From Echinarachnius parma (taxonomy: Eukaryota > Echinodermata > Echinoidea > Clypeasteroida > Echinarachniidae), in NCBI GenBank assembly GCA_037951105.1, contig JBAMJV010010613.1, positions 62,001 to 126,000 of the forward strand: 64,000 nucleotides of DNA. The letters are read 5' to 3'. The translations under genes and the position numbers were made by a program. The notes beneath the pieces are model-generated. The model made no database searches, had not been told where the DNA came from, and was given only the letters and a program-made list of their open reading frames with translations. Shown here piece by piece: positions 23,042 to 30,039 of this stretch. How positions within the stretch are numbered: the stretch's first letter is position 1; every line of letters begins with the position of its first letter.

Positions 23042-25307
23042 CTTTTTTTTTTTCGGATATTCGTATCCGAAAATTTGTATTCGGTATCCGACCTTCACGG
23101 TCGGATATCGAATAGCCATTCGATTTGACTCAGCTCTAATCTACACTCTACAGTAGATCAAGTATACATTTTACAAAATTATACCTTGGGGAATCCCAAC
23201 GAGCCAGAAAGCTTTTAAACAGACCATAACATCCACACATTGATGACATTGAAAGGTTAAAAGTTTATGTGAATCTGCAGTTATTAGGCAATGTCTCCTG
23301 TCATAATAATGTGACTAAATTATATTGCGCAATGAAAATTGTTTTTTATAGACACTCTGTAGTCATGTTGAATGTGTATAACACTGGTCTAGGGCATGAC
23401 AAGAGCTTGCTGTCAGATGTAGCATTCAGCAAGATATACCTTTTTCTCACATAAAAAATATTGGTTAGTCACAAAATTGCAAGTTTATTGAGCAGTAACA
23501 CTGCTGCTAATGAATACATTCGTGAGCAGCAGTACTGCCTAAATATGCAATTTTCTTACCAGTGGTTATAAATTGTTCTCATATCCAAAATACTTGCGAG
23601 TAAATTTAGTGAATTGCATATTTAATGAGCATTGCTGAGCTATATGAATATTCATGAGCAGCAGTGTTACTGCTCAATGAATTTTTGTACTAATCACTAC
23701 TTTTTATGTGAGAAAATCATGTTGAGGAATAAGCCCTTGTCATGCCCTAGACCAGTGCTATTTAAGCATTCCAACAGCACTACAGGGTGTCTACAAAAAT
23801 ATAAAAATACAGGGGGTCTTTTTTTTTTTTTTCCCCTGTGAAAGTTGGGGGTGCGTTCCTTTTCTTAGAATATGAATTTAGCGACCCTTATAAATAGTGA
23901 ATCCTTTTTCAAATTCTGAATAGCAGACCTTATGACAAGTTGACCAAGGTTATGAATAGCGGTCCTCATCACCCGCGAGCGGACCCCCAGCATGCACATT
24001 TAACAAGGATACTACAGTACAGGACAATGTGCCTCGGAATAGAATTTCTAGATTGATGGCGCAAAACAAACACTGGTCTATCATTCGTGGAGAAAATCGC
24101 TTGGGTCATTGCGAGTCGTTGTAGTTCATTCTACAAACCGTTGCAAATCGTGAAGAATGCTGTGACTCGTGAAGGCACGACGACAGTTTTGAACCGGCTC
24201 AAAACTGTCGCAATGCCGCAACGATTTGATCACAATCGTTGCTCATCGTTGTTATTCGTTGCGAGTCGTATCACATGATTCACATCGTCGCTATTGCCCC
24301 AGTCACATGATACACCTGTAAAGCCTCCCGTTACTAGCGTTAGAGCCACATGCTAGATAATTTATGTAGAATGCAATGGAACGCGGCTATCCGGTGGCAA
24401 TATTGTCTAAACCCTAGCAATACATGGCAGTTCTTGTTTTTCCCATCATGTAATGGAAGGCAGAGCAACTATTGTTACAGTATAAACGGGAATGCTTTAC
24501 GGGAATGTGTGACGGGGACACATGGTTCTTGTTTGGCGAGGGAGAACAGACGATTGCAGGACGACCTGACTCGATTCGAAGGAAAATTCTCTGTCTACTT
24601 TGTGTTTTCCACGCAGTCATCGGTTGCCACGTGTTGTGACTTTCTAAACCGTTCTGAGTCTTACTGATTTGTTGCAGTTCTCCTCAAATCGCCACGACAT
24701 AATACGAACCAGAACGGAAAGCGATGATTTGTGCAACGATGCGGTACGAGTCAGAACGAATTGCAATGATGTGAAAATGACTCAACACGAATTTGCAACG
24801 GCAACTCGTCACGATTTTGATATATAAATCATGTTGGAGCGGTGACTGTTTAAAACAGTTTAAGACAGCAGTTTTCGCCCCACTTTCACGATTTTCTTCA
24901 CGTTGCGCAACGGTTTTTTAATAGAACTGACCCGATGTACAACGATGCAACACAACCATGACAACCTATTGCAATTTTCTTCACAAATGCCAAATCTGCA
25001 AATCGTTGCGAGTCGCCATGAAAAACGTGAGTATGGGACTGGGACTAGCAATAAAAAATTGGATCATCAAACAATTAAGAGAGATGTGTAAAGCACTAAA
25101 GCAATTTGATACAATTTCGAAAAAGTAATGTAATGTCAAGTAGTGTAAAATAATGTAAAGTAATTCTTGCATACCGGGGTCGTCGTCTGCAGAAAGGGAG
25201 TGCTTGTCCAGTTGCAAGCGCTCATCCTCGGGCTGGACCAGGCTGGAATACACGGCGAACACCGCTACCGCAGAGCTGGCGCCAGCTGCGAATCCTCGGC
25301 CAAACAT
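8562..25307 (-). CDS. EXOG: EXOG, mitochondrial endo/exonuclease G-like nuclease, complete gene
   Basis: Five coding exons on the minus strand: 25307-25175, 20778-20620, 19246-19107, 16289-16098 and 9023-8562. All have GT-AG borders and matching phases, giving 361 aa; from memory the human protein is about 368 aa. EXOG is a beta-beta-alpha-metal nuclease of mitochondria that trims DNA and RNA-DNA ends. Residues 1-25 are small and hydrophobic with Arg4, fitting a membrane or mitochondrial leader. Residues 71-80 carry YYANHALSYDQAK. The catalytic block is SRGHM, with general-base His133. SNILPQ is at 154-159. Asn164 and Glu172 keep the N-x7-E spacing of the metal site. The family-specific C-terminal domain (THLFKV, GAFVVPNAKI, EYQVSLETLERATG) fills the last exon. 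The introns hold extra exon copies, listed separately. Identification is by recognised sequence; I have not run a search. Confidence 0.95.
9079..9182 (-). pseudogene. decayed copy of an internal part of EXOG exon 5
   Basis: Plus-strand blocks ATTCTTTCAGAGAGTGTTACCGT and CACCCAAGGCGACTGGGGAGGTTG mirror the exon at 8852-8931 (ATTCTCTCAGGGGGTGTTCGTCG, GCCCACGGCGACTGGGTTGGTTG). Order is kept, with an extra segment of about 20 bases in between. It lies in intron 4, just upstream of exon 5 in transcript direction, and has no open frame or splice sites. Confidence 0.7.
9183..9490. other. intron 4 of EXOG, no feature seen
   Basis: Intronic DNA without a recognised repeat or coding block. Confidence 0.5.
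9491..9689. mobile_element. short inverted-repeat element, GTGACCGGCTATAGC family, copy 1
   Basis: Ends read TGTCCGGCTATAGCAAAACC and its complement GCTATAGTCGGTCACATA. This copy lacks about 60 central bases found in the other four (13869, 19968, 49585, 58493). It contains CAAGCTTTCATTTGATGC, shared by the family. Confidence 0.8.
9946..10290. mobile_element. TTAA-flanked element (family v) with internal 57-bp duplication
   Basis: TTAACCCTGTTCAGGACCG at the left pairs with GTCCTGAACAGGTTAA at the right. TTAA followed by CCC is the classic piggyBac-type border. Inside, bases 9992-10048 are repeated without change at 10049-10105, from AACCATGCCCAAG to CCTCACTGGC, which points to a recent slip or unequal exchange. 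Confidence 0.75.
10606..10812. mobile_element. TA-flanked element with CAGTCAAACC ends
   Basis: TACAGTCAAACCCGTCTTGG pairs with the right end CACAGGTTTGACTGTA. Internal subrepeats TATAGTGGCCA and TATAGTGGTCAC and a 17-base C run. CAGTCAAACC termini with TA borders resemble pogo/Tigger-type elements (family knowledge). Confidence 0.7.
10813..12257. other. EXOG intron 4, mostly unassigned
   Basis: Contains a C run at 11108-11122. Around 12000-12250 there is a repeat rich in CACTTGCCC and TGGGCAA motifs that resumes after 12820, so the next element was inserted into it. No coding block seen. Confidence 0.5.
12258..12805. mobile_element. TA-flanked palindromic element inserted in an older repeat
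   Basis: TACCGTAGGTGCTGGAGAAC at the left is the exact complement of the right end GTTCTCCAGCACCTACGGTA, extending inward to CCGGAC / GTCCGG. A third copy of GTCCGGGTTCTCC lies inside, near 12338. TA at both borders suggests a mariner-like target site. Bordering sequence on both sides shares the GGGCAAG-type repeat. Confidence 0.8.
13205..13370 (+). mobile_element. tRNA-derived SINE
   Basis: A-box-like GGCAAGATTGGTAGAGTGC, then B-box-like GTTTGAACCCTG about 35 bases on, then the body block TACCCAGGTTTATACATGGG and ACCTTTATGTGAATGAGCAC. The same body occurs without its head at 3510-3778. The element is split at 13371 by another insertion and resumes at 13676 with ATGAGCACCCCC. Confidence 0.75.
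13371..13675. mobile_element. hAT-like palindromic MITE with 8-bp target duplication
   Basis: Flanked by a perfect 8-base duplication ATGAGCAC (13363-13370 and 13676-13683). Terminal repeats TAAGGCTGTTGACGAGTCC and CGAAATCGACAGCCTTA are near complements, and both arms carry GTCCCGGGTACCCG-type palindromes. An 8-base duplication is typical of hAT transposition. It is about 305 bases long with no transposase. Confidence 0.85.
13869..14131. mobile_element. GTGACCGGCTATAGC-family element, copy 2
   Basis: Left end AATGTGACCCACTTTAGCAA is diverged. The right end GATATAGCCGGTCACATATC is well kept. Centre contains TTTTACACACAT-type and AAAGCATCAAATGAAAGC blocks in the opposite order to copy 1. Confidence 0.75.
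14858..14873 (+). promoter_or_regulatory. CTCF-like motif, site 1
   Basis: CCACAAGATGGCAGCA differs at one position from the vertebrate CTCF core as I recall it. Repeated 280 bases further on. Function is inferred only. Confidence 0.3.
15138..15153 (+). promoter_or_regulatory. CTCF-like motif, site 2
   Basis: Identical 16-base core in the same orientation as site 1, followed by GCAGACA in both, so the two may also be remnants of one duplicated segment. Confidence 0.3.
15559..15641. mobile_element. 83-bp TTAA-flanked mini-element
   Basis: TTAAACCATTCAGGACTGGT at the left faces ATCAGTCCCAAATGGGTTAA at the right. Its right TTAA is also the left TTAA of the next element, so the two are immediately adjacent. 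Confidence 0.55.
15638..16015. mobile_element. TTAA-flanked element (family iii), copy 1
   Basis: TTAA at 15638-15641 and 16012-16015. Ends AGGTGCACCTGTAAAGTGTC and CAAGTGCACCT are complementary. Internal blocks TTTCATTGAAAAAGAACACTG and CTAACCCTATTTTATTCTTC are shared with 21702-22064 and 39919-40298. Confidence 0.85.
16098..16289 (-). CDS. EXOG: EXOG exon 4 (metal-site block)
   Basis: Acceptor TTATTCACAG, donor GAG/GTAAGTTTG; 64 codons, phase 0 at both ends. It encodes EAMDETFYLSNILPQ and then NNMNYWNLLEIYCRDL, which contains Asn164 and Glu172 of the metal site, then VISGPVMMPN. Three further copies of its 5' part lie immediately upstream in the intron. Confidence 0.95.
16341..16403 (-). 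pseudogene. partial copy 1 of EXOG exon 4
   Basis: Acceptor-like TTATTAACAG and an open frame reading EAINETFYLSNILPQDIDNN, 114 bases (38 codons) upstream of the true exon. There is no stop between this copy and the true exon in the same frame. It ends just after the catalytic Asn position and lacks the Glu and a clear donor, so it is not a self-sufficient exon. Confidence 0.85.
16457..16519 (-). pseudogene. partial copy 2 of EXOG exon 4
   Basis: Acceptor-like TTATTCACAG then the open frame EAIDETSYLSNILPYDTDNN, 116 bases from copy 1. The Gln of LPQ is replaced by Tyr. The frame continues MNSEI before diverging. Confidence 0.8.
16568..16630 (-). pseudogene. partial copy 3 of EXOG exon 4
   Basis: AAGGCTATAGGTGAGACATT reads KAIGETFYVSNTLPQDSD, 111 bases from copy 2. 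The most diverged of the set; the acceptor AG is kept (GGCACAG). Confidence 0.75.
16690..16925. mobile_element. palindromic element with long hairpin
   Basis: Bases 16758-16870 form a hairpin: ACATTTTTAATTTCTCGAG and GCGATTATATTGCA pair with TGCAATATAATCGC and GAGAAATTAAAAATGT around a loop with GAGGCCGCAGGCC. Outer parts ACAAATAGTGCATG and CATGTACTATTTGT also pair, so the palindrome is about 200 bases. No coding content. Confidence 0.75.
16926..17540. other. EXOG intron 3, unassigned
   Basis: Mixed intronic DNA; a 115-codon minus frame at 16972-17319 shows no domain and is not called. Confidence 0.45.
17549..17707. mobile_element. poly-G-cored repeat related to 26654-26780
   Basis: CTACAAAGTATGTACGC at the left faces TGTACATACTTTGTGGCCCC at the right. 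The core has a run of about 24 G and a second G run. The middle block TACACTCCATTCAACCATGTG is the complement of GTGGTTGAATGGAGCGTACA at 26740. Confidence 0.65.
17708..17790 (-). pseudogene. decayed copy F of EXOG exon 3
   Basis: Plus-strand CCAGTCACTGCCCATGAAG and GAAGAAAACATGGATG resemble the exon 3 stretch CCAGCCACTGCCCTTGTAG...GAAGAAAACATGGGCG. The catalytic codons are lost. Confidence 0.5.
17998..18066 (-). pseudogene. decayed copy E of EXOG exon 3
   Basis: Keeps the donor end TTCTTACCTGACTGAACTTG and CCAGCCACTGCC, but the coding frame is broken. It is cut at its far end by the element at 18068. Confidence 0.55.
18068..18233. mobile_element. palindromic MITE with GGGCCCCGTTGCAGAAAGAG ends
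   Basis: GGGCCCCGTTGCAGAAAGAG is exactly complementary to CTCTTTCTGCAACGGGGCCC at the right, with arms of about 50 bases. Related ends (CAACGGGGCCC) occur near 34475 and 40977, and GGGCCCC-ended relatives at 52261-52408. Confidence 0.8.
18266..18375 (+). mobile_element. tRNA-derived SINE, single copy
   Basis: TATAGCTCAGTCGGTAAGAG (A box), loop CTAGCAATCAGGAGG, B box GAGTTCGAATCCC, tail TTTTCTTTGCTC. It is the best-preserved member of the family also seen at 8287-8542, and its anticodon loop would read AGC. Stem mismatches argue against a functional tRNA gene. Confidence 0.75.
18546..18650 (-). pseudogene. partial copy C of EXOG exon 3
   Basis: An open frame reads MFSSMNSDYKGSSWSRGHM then IPEADNKFNQ and ends at a donor CAG/GTAAAT. 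The first third of the exon (GxxxRKN..FKMDP) is missing, so the normal acceptor is absent. It is nearly identical to copy B over the shared part. Confidence 0.85.
18709..18845 (-). CDS. EXOG: EXOG alternative exon 3B (complete in-frame copy)
   Basis: Acceptor TGCATGCAG, 137 bases, donor CAG/GTTAGA. Phases 1 and 0 match exon 3A exactly, so it could replace 3A between exons 2 and 4. It encodes PGKRKNIFKMDPSIVPMFSS, then MNSDYKGSSWSRGHM and IPEADNKFSQ. The catalytic SRGHM is kept. Differences from 3A include NSNF to NIF (one residue shorter), NVT to SIV, GSG to GSS and MNPAA to MIPEA. Use of both at once would put two nuclease motifs in tandem and shift the frame (phase 0 into phase 1), so mutually exclusive use is the sensible model. 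Expression is unproven; it may be a young non-functional duplicate. Confidence 0.75.
18928..19012 (-). pseudogene. decayed copy D of EXOG exon 3
   Basis: Keeps the donor end CTTACCTGACTTAACTTGTT and parts of the middle (GACCGCTGGACCACCAACT, TTTATGGGAGAAAA), but is shortened and frame-broken. Confidence 0.65.
19107..19246 (-). CDS. EXOG: EXOG exon 3A (catalytic histidine block)
   Basis: Acceptor TGCACACACAG, 140 bases, donor CAG/GTTAGA; phases 1 and 0. It encodes SANRKNSNFKMDPNVTPMFS, then GSGWSRGHMNPAADNKFSQ, with catalytic His133. GSGWSRGHM matches vertebrate EXOG better than copy B does, so I take this as the ancestral exon. Confidence 0.93.
19434..19801. mobile_element. TA-flanked element with CAGGGTGGCCCA ends
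   Basis: TACAGGGTGGCCCAACAAAT plus CACTTCCCAAAATATAG pair with CTATATTTTGGGAAGTG and GGGCCACCCTGTA. CAGGGTGGCCCA-type ends with TA borders are typical of Tc1/mariner relatives. It is 368 bases long, too small for a transposase, and no frame is recognised. Confidence 0.8.
19968..20227. mobile_element. GTGACCGGCTATAGC-family element, copy 3
   Basis: Left end TATGCCCGGCTATAGCCAAA; right end GCTATAGCTGGTCACATATA. Internal AAGCTTTCATTTGATGCTTT as in copy 1. Confidence 0.8.
20228..20619. other. EXOG intron 2, unassigned
   Basis: No feature beyond CCTCCTTGGCGGAGG, a short palindrome near 20561. No coding block. Confidence 0.5.
20620..20778 (-). CDS. EXOG: EXOG exon 2
   Basis: Acceptor CTTCCCACAG, donor CAAG/GTACCA; 159 bases, phase 1 at both ends. 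It encodes TKRLLRGSDIFKYGIPD and YYANHALSYDQAKHIPFWV, the start of the nuclease fold. The match to vertebrate EXOG YTNHALSYDQAKRVPRWV is very clear. Confidence 0.95.
21011..21437. repeat. six-copy 70-bp tandem repeat in EXOG intron 1
   Basis: Units start GCACAAAGCGTTGATAGCCC at 21011, 21081, 21151, 21221, 21291 and 21361, exactly 70 bases apart. Copies are almost identical: one G-to-A change in the third and a 7-base GTCTGAA duplication in the last. This is a very young array. Confidence 0.97.
21702..22064. mobile_element. TTAA-flanked element (family iii), copy 2, reversed
   Basis: TTAA at 21702-21705 and 22061-22064. Ends AGTGAGGCCTGTAAAGTGTC and GACACTTTACAGGCCTCACT are perfect complements. 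The interior is the reverse complement of 15638-16015. Confidence 0.88.
22549..23138. mobile_element. hAT-like MITE with 8-bp target duplication and A/T runs
   Basis: A perfect 8-base duplication ATCTACAC flanks it (22541-22548 and 23139-23146). Ends TAGAGCTGAGTCAAACC and ATTTGACTCAGCTCTA pair, then GGTCGGATATCGAATA pairs with its copy near the right. The interior has A and T runs of about 20-30 bases. Confidence 0.87.
23379..23760. mobile_element. TA-flanked palindromic element
   Basis: CACTGGTCTAGGGCATGACA and TGTCATGCCCTAGACCAGTG are exact complements. Inner parts GAGCAGTAACACTGCTGC and GCAGCAGTGTTACTGCTC also pair. Borders are TA with one unpaired base each side. Confidence 0.8.
23761..24052. 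other. EXOG intron 1, unassigned
   Basis: Includes a T run at 23819-23832; no other feature seen. Confidence 0.5.
24053..25060. repeat. dispersed GTTGCGAGTCGT-motif inverted region
   Basis: Motifs of the type CGTTGCGAGTCGT and AACGATTTG recur many times in both orientations: CATTGCGAGTCGTTG near 24110, GTTGCGAGTCGTATC near 24258 and ATCGTTGCGAGTCGCC near 25003, with complementary forms between 24690 and 24810. This is probably a diverged foldback element; I cannot fix its ends. Confidence 0.5.
25175..25307 (-). CDS. EXOG: EXOG exon 1 (start and leader)
   Basis: ATG at 25307 opens MFGRGFAAGASSAVAVFAVY, a hydrophobic leader, then acidic ERLQLDKHSLSADDDP. Donor CCCCG/GTATGC, phase 1, joins exon 2 as VTKRLL. 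The next upstream frame has no ATG in phase with a continuous reading, so this start is preferred. Confidence 0.88.
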
Positions 25308-25479
25308 TACTTCAAATTCAGCCCCGTTTTCAGCAAGTAAATTGAATTGTCAGGGATATCTGTTGCTGCGGCAATCTCAGTAAAGCACTGATGATGATCG
25401 AGCTATAGCTATAGCTATCTCCAAATTTACTAATAATATCCGACTGGATCTTTACCATAAAAACTGTGTTACATTTTGG

Positions 25480-25700
25480 TAACATGTGCACGTACTTTAT
25501 GCAGCTCCGAGACACGTACGCGCGCACGTACGTGTATCAGAGCCGTATAAAATGCGCGCGCGCGCCGCGCGATCGTGACATATCCACGTACGAAATATGG
25601 CGCGGCGACACGAGGTACCATACGGTTATGTAACTCTATTCGGGTAATGGGGAAATCCCCAAATTTTAACAACAGAGTGCACGTGCGCACGTGGTCAAGG
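25480..25700 (-). promoter_or_regulatory. candidate EXOG promoter, CpG-rich
   Basis: A local CpG-rich patch in AT-rich DNA, with GCGCGCGCGC and CACGTACG repeats, and TTTTATAC on the minus strand (TATA-like) about 240 bases upstream of the ATG. Position and composition are the only evidence. Confidence 0.35.
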
Positions 25701-25759
25701 ATAATTTTTGATATCCTTCGATAGAAAATGTAAGTCAAATGTAAATGAAAATGTAAGGA

Positions 25760-26650
25760 ACCCACTAGAGTTCGAGAAAGACCCAATTTCCCCTCTTTTA
25801 ATTAGAATCAATATCAAGCATATTTGTATTTATAAACGAATTGTATTTATTTCAAAATGGTGTCCTTTTATTAAAATCACATTATAAAATAGCATGATAA
25901 ACTATTTATATACTCATGTTTCATATTTGCAGCAGAAATGAAGAATAATGGTATTTAACTATTTGTGCATACATGTGTAGAAAACTGTACACAGCCGAGT
26001 ATTTTTTTGTTTTAATGCAACGTATTATTAGCTGATCAGAGTAAAAGGATATTATGTTAGTGTTTTCAAATAAAACGTGTAAAAGTACCCGAAAGACATA
26101 ACAAATTACACACTACAGGAAATATTTAGCATTTAGGTATCAAGGATATGTACATTAATTTATCTAGTGTGCAAGTGGGGAATTTCTAGCAATCTAACTG
26201 GTTTACATTATGGTAACTATGTCGGCTTTTTGTTATTCAGTACTTCCGGTAACAGCTAAGTTCTAAAAGGCGCTAAATCCACTTTCCATAAAAACAAAAT
26301 TGGGCTAACGATATCAGTATACAGTAATAAGTTACGTAGCTATCTAGAAATTCAAATTTTAGGACAAATTACACAATAAAACAAAAATATGGAACGTTCT
26401 ATTTTCATATTATCATAGGCATGTGTACAAAGCTGGGCAATGAAACCCGTTTTTCTCGAAAGTTGAAAAAGTAGATTTATCGCCTTTTGGAATTAAGCTC
26501 TTCGTATACTGTATTCGATCAAAGGCTCAAAGTTGTCATGTGACACAAGTTAAGAATGTTGAAATTATTACTGTAGATAATTACATAAACCATCCCTTAT
26601 AAGGCTTTCATAACATCGTGAATTAAAAATGATTCAACAAGTAATTGACG
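25760..26650. other. intergenic, no feature seen
   Basis: AT-rich DNA between EXOG and the receptor gene, without a supported coding block or repeat. Confidence 0.5.
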
Positions 26651-26653
26651 TTG

Positions 26654-26780
26654 TAAGGGGCCATCTACGTACGCAATTTTTGGTCCGAAATTACCCCCCC
26701 CCCCCCCCCCCCCCTTGTACGCACTTTGTATACACGTGGTTGAATGGAGCGTACACATCAGCTTTGTAGATGGCCCCTAA
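26654..26780. mobile_element. 127-bp MITE with poly-C core and TAA borders
   Basis: TAA then GGGGCCATCTAC at the left and GTAGATGGCCCC then TAA at the right. A 21-base C run sits inside. A 3-base TAA duplication fits PIF/Harbinger-type insertion. Related to 17549-17707. Confidence 0.7.
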
Positions 26781-27593
26781 TTCATATTTTGTTATAGGAC
26801 ATATCTGTTACTGTATTTCGATGTTCAACATTCATTTTCCATATTTTATATATAATCGAAATAATAATGAACTATGCATAAAAGTACAAATCAGAGTATA
26901 ACAATAACACAATTATATTATACACAATTACAAAATATCAATGCCATGTATAATATTATAATCGATCAATAATAACTTCTGAAACTTAATGGGAAATAGG
27001 GGAAAACCAAATCCCCTATGAAAAAGAGAGTTCGAATCTCTGCGAAACAACTCCGTCTGACCAATCTGTTTACTTCCGGTTCAACCGTTCATTACAAAAA
27101 TTAAAACAAAATATTCGAATCATTCTCTGTGAAACATCAAAACATCTAACCATAAGCATGATAAGTAGCGAAAGTCCTATAATAAAAAGTTGATGATATG
27201 CACACAAGTCCGCCGTGTGAAACTTTTGATAGTCGTTTAAGTTGTTGTTCTCTTTTCTATAGAGTATGTTATCCCTAGATTTTAAAACTCTGTAATACCA
27301 CAGGAGGCGTTTGAACCGAACCTAGCATCTATGACCAATCTTCTATACTCTCATACTTGAGGTTCATATCACGACTGTCCCTATATATACAAAGTTGATA
27401 ATTATAAGCATCGATTGGATTACTATAAAATGAAATTTAAAAAACAGTCATATACGAAGTTGACGATGAGTACCAAAATAGATGACGATCTACGATCTTG
27501 TAACAAAATTTGATAATCATTTAACAAGTTTTTGTTTTCCTTTCTTGACTATCATGTGTATTCGAAAGTGTGTACTGCCAAGGATAGTCGTGC
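26781..27593. other. intergenic 3' of the receptor gene
   Basis: AT-rich; probably includes the receptor 3' untranslated region. No other feature seen. Confidence 0.5.
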
Positions 27594-28685
27594 TTAGGGC
27601 TGGACACCAGTCTTCTGAGGTTCAAAGACAATCTTGTCGTCAATAAACACCGCAGAAGGCGGTTTAGCCTTCGAGCTCGATCCGCGGAACAGTTCTCTGA
27701 CCGTCCTCCTGTACTTAGGGTTCATAGCGGCATAGATGACCGGGTTGACGCAGGAGTTAGCGAAGGCGAGTATCACCGAGCAGTAGTGGACGTCACTGAA
27801 AAGGTAGTCATCTCCGAGTTGGTGGAAGGTGTATAGCACGAACAGGAGCTGATTCGGAGTCCAGCAGACGACGTAAACGACGATGATTACCATGAGAATG
27901 ATGACGATCCGACGCTGGATGTGGAGAAACTCCGGGTCGCGTTGGCGGCTCCGGATAGACGCGCGCAATCCTCGAACGCTCAGCGCATGCGCGAAGATCA
28001 TGATGAGCGCCGGAAGTAGAAATGTCGACAGGAACAGCGCAAGGCCGAGGAACTGTTTAAAGGCGTGGTTAGGGATGTAAATCATGCACCGGCCTTCGTA
28101 GTAGATGGATGCGTACTGATGGTACGAATTCAAGATGGCGCTCAAAATCCAATTCAGAACAAGGATTAGCGATGTCTTTGTCGGTGTGGAGATACTCGCG
28201 AACCGAAATGGGTGCACTATCGCGATATATCGCTCCATCGATATAGTTACCAGGATGAAGGAAGATACGGTGTTGGTGAGCCAAACAAAGTAGTGGAAGT
28301 AGACAAAGCGGCAATATAGATGGCCGCTAACAGAATCGGGCACGGACTTGGCCCGAGGGTGGGGTATGACGGCCAATGACGTCATGAAGTCCGCTATCGC
28401 TAGCCCCGCGATCAGGGTATCGGTCGGGGATCGCTTGTAGGACGGTCGCAGTAAGACTAGCATGACTAGGAGGTTACCCACAATGCCTAGAATGGCGAGA
28501 ATCATCTGGATGATCTGCCACCACTTCCACTCTATGGGGAGCCACTCCCAGGCCATCTCGGTTCCGTTCATAATCGTCCCATTTACACCATCACCGTCCA
28601 GTTCGGTGAACCAAATATTGAACATGGCTTGGTCCATCTCAAGTTGGTCCTCCATCGTTCTTAATATTGTATAGATTCTCTTCAA
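27594..28685 (-). CDS. class A (rhodopsin-like) GPCR, single exon, 363 aa
   Basis: A complete seven-helix receptor in one exon. The N-terminus has two N-glycosylation sites (N35, N40, both NGT). Helix 1 has GIVGNLLV with Asn71. Helix 2 has LAIADF with Asp99. Cys125 and Cys200 can form the usual disulphide. Helix 3 ends ERY (151-153). Helix 6 has CWTP (274-277). Helix 7 has NPVIY (314-318), followed by a basic helix 8. All canonical switches are present, so it should couple to G proteins. General style is that of neuropeptide-like or orphan receptors; I cannot name a ligand. A second Met at residue 11 is an alternative start. It is related to the tandem pair at 38.8 and 42.6 kb but clearly more distant, and lies on the opposite strand. 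Intronless class A receptors are commonly expanded in invertebrate deuterostomes. Confidence 0.93.
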   Translation of the reverse strand: MKRIYTILRTMEDQLEMDQAMFNIWFTELDGDGVNGTIMNGTEMAWEWLPIEWKWWQIIQMILAILGIVGNLLVMLVLLRPSYKRSPTDTLIAGLAIADFMTSLAVIPHPRAKSVPDSVSGHLYCRFVYFHYFVWLTNTVSSFILVTISMERYIAIVHPFRFASISTPTKTSLILVLNWILSAILNSYHQYASIYYEGRCMIYIPNHAFKQFLGLALFLSTFLLPALIMIFAHALSVRGLRASIRSRQRDPEFLHIQRRIVIILMVIIVVYVVCWTPNQLLFVLYTFHQLGDDYLFSDVHYCSVILAFANSCVNPVIYAAMNPKYRRTVRELFRGSSSKAKPPSAVFIDDKIVFEPQKTGVQP

Positions 28686-29218
28686 AAGTCTGTCTTCAGG
28701 TCATACAGGTCCAATGTTTACAATACAGCAGATATTACAACAAACGGTTCAGCTGCGCTAGCTTAGCCACGTGTATAGGGCAAGTTTACTTTATATCGGC
28801 TGTCGAAGATATGAAGACGAAGTTAGTGACAAAGATATTGAAGGTCCAGTTGTTGTAATGCACAACTTTCTATCATATCTATGTGATCACTGCATGAACA
28901 TCTGTTTCCTGTATATCAATGAATGATTATGGATGACTGTCAAATACTATTTTGATACTATAATGATGATACATGTATGATCGGTGAAAGCGAAACGATA
29001 ATTTCTATATTCTTGAGGTGTGAAAGTTATAAAGGAAATAAAATCACAGATATCAATACGGCAATCACAGTATACAACAGTACACCACGTTGGACGTCGA
29101 GTGCCCTTCATCCTTCTGCGGCAGTGAATGGAATAGTTTTGGTTTTGTTTTGAATGATGGCGTAACTCGAGGGGGCAGAAGAGCACCCCAAAGAACTGAC
29201 ATTGTGGAAATAATGCTA
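28686..29218. other. receptor upstream region, no clear signal
   Basis: 5' flank of the minus-strand receptor. I see no convincing TATA or repeat. Confidence 0.45.
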
Positions 29219-29226
29219 GCTCCTCT

Positions 29227-30022
29227 CAGGGGCGTCGATCCTGGGGGGGCAGGGGGGCGGTCGCCCCCCCCCCCCCCCCCCCAATGAAAATATTGGGGGG
29301 GGCGAACATATCGTTTCGCCCCCCCCCCCCCCCCAATAATTCCGAAAATGAGGAAGAAAACAATCAAGTGATATAATGCCAAAGAGGGGAAAGACACATT
29401 TATCAATAATTAATCTTCAAAATAGCCGTTTTCTAGTTTGAAAAGAACTGTAAATCTAATTTTTGCCGCGCGCTTCGCGCGCACACAGTTTCTCATATTG
29501 CAAGTTTCATGTTGGTCGCGGGAACTCACATTTCGAAATGTGTTGGGCAGTGTAATTTCTCAAACGCGCACTTCAAACGAAGTTAATTAAACCCTCAACT
29601 ATAGATGAATAGACAGAAAATAAAATAATCTGAAATATATAGTATACAGGATCACGTGAATCATCTCATGCAAGGCTCAATCTTTTCCTCGCTATGCCCT
29701 TTAAAAATACGTTACGAGTACAGGTTCACTATTTTATACAATTATTTTAACACCCATGATAGGAGTTGCAAATGTCTGAAATCTAAAAGCTTCCGGGGGC
29801 TCCGCCCCCTGGACCCCCATTATTGTCCCAAAATGTGAGTGCCCCCCCCCCCAAAAAAAAAAATCAGGTATTCGAGCCATGAAGACACTTTCAATGAGCG
29901 CATAATAAAACTTCCGGGCATGCCAATGTGGGGCTTTAGCTCTCTCAGTGGTCACTCTGGGAAAAAAAAAAATAATAATAAAATTCGCCCCCCCCAATAT
30001 CAAAAACGAATCGACGCCCCTG
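29227..30022. mobile_element. 796-bp hAT-like element with 8-bp target duplication
   Basis: A perfect 8-base duplication GCTCCTCT flanks it (29219-29226 and 30023-30030). Terminal repeats are CAGGGGCGTCGATCC and GAATCGACGCCCCTG. The interior has several C or G runs (29263-29282, 29319-29334), AATATTGGGGGGG motifs at both ends and a GCGCGCTTCGCGCGC palindrome at 29466. CAGGGGCG ends plus 8 bases fit hAT. No transposase frame. Confidence 0.88.
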
Positions 30023-30039
30023 GCTCCTCTAGTACTAGC

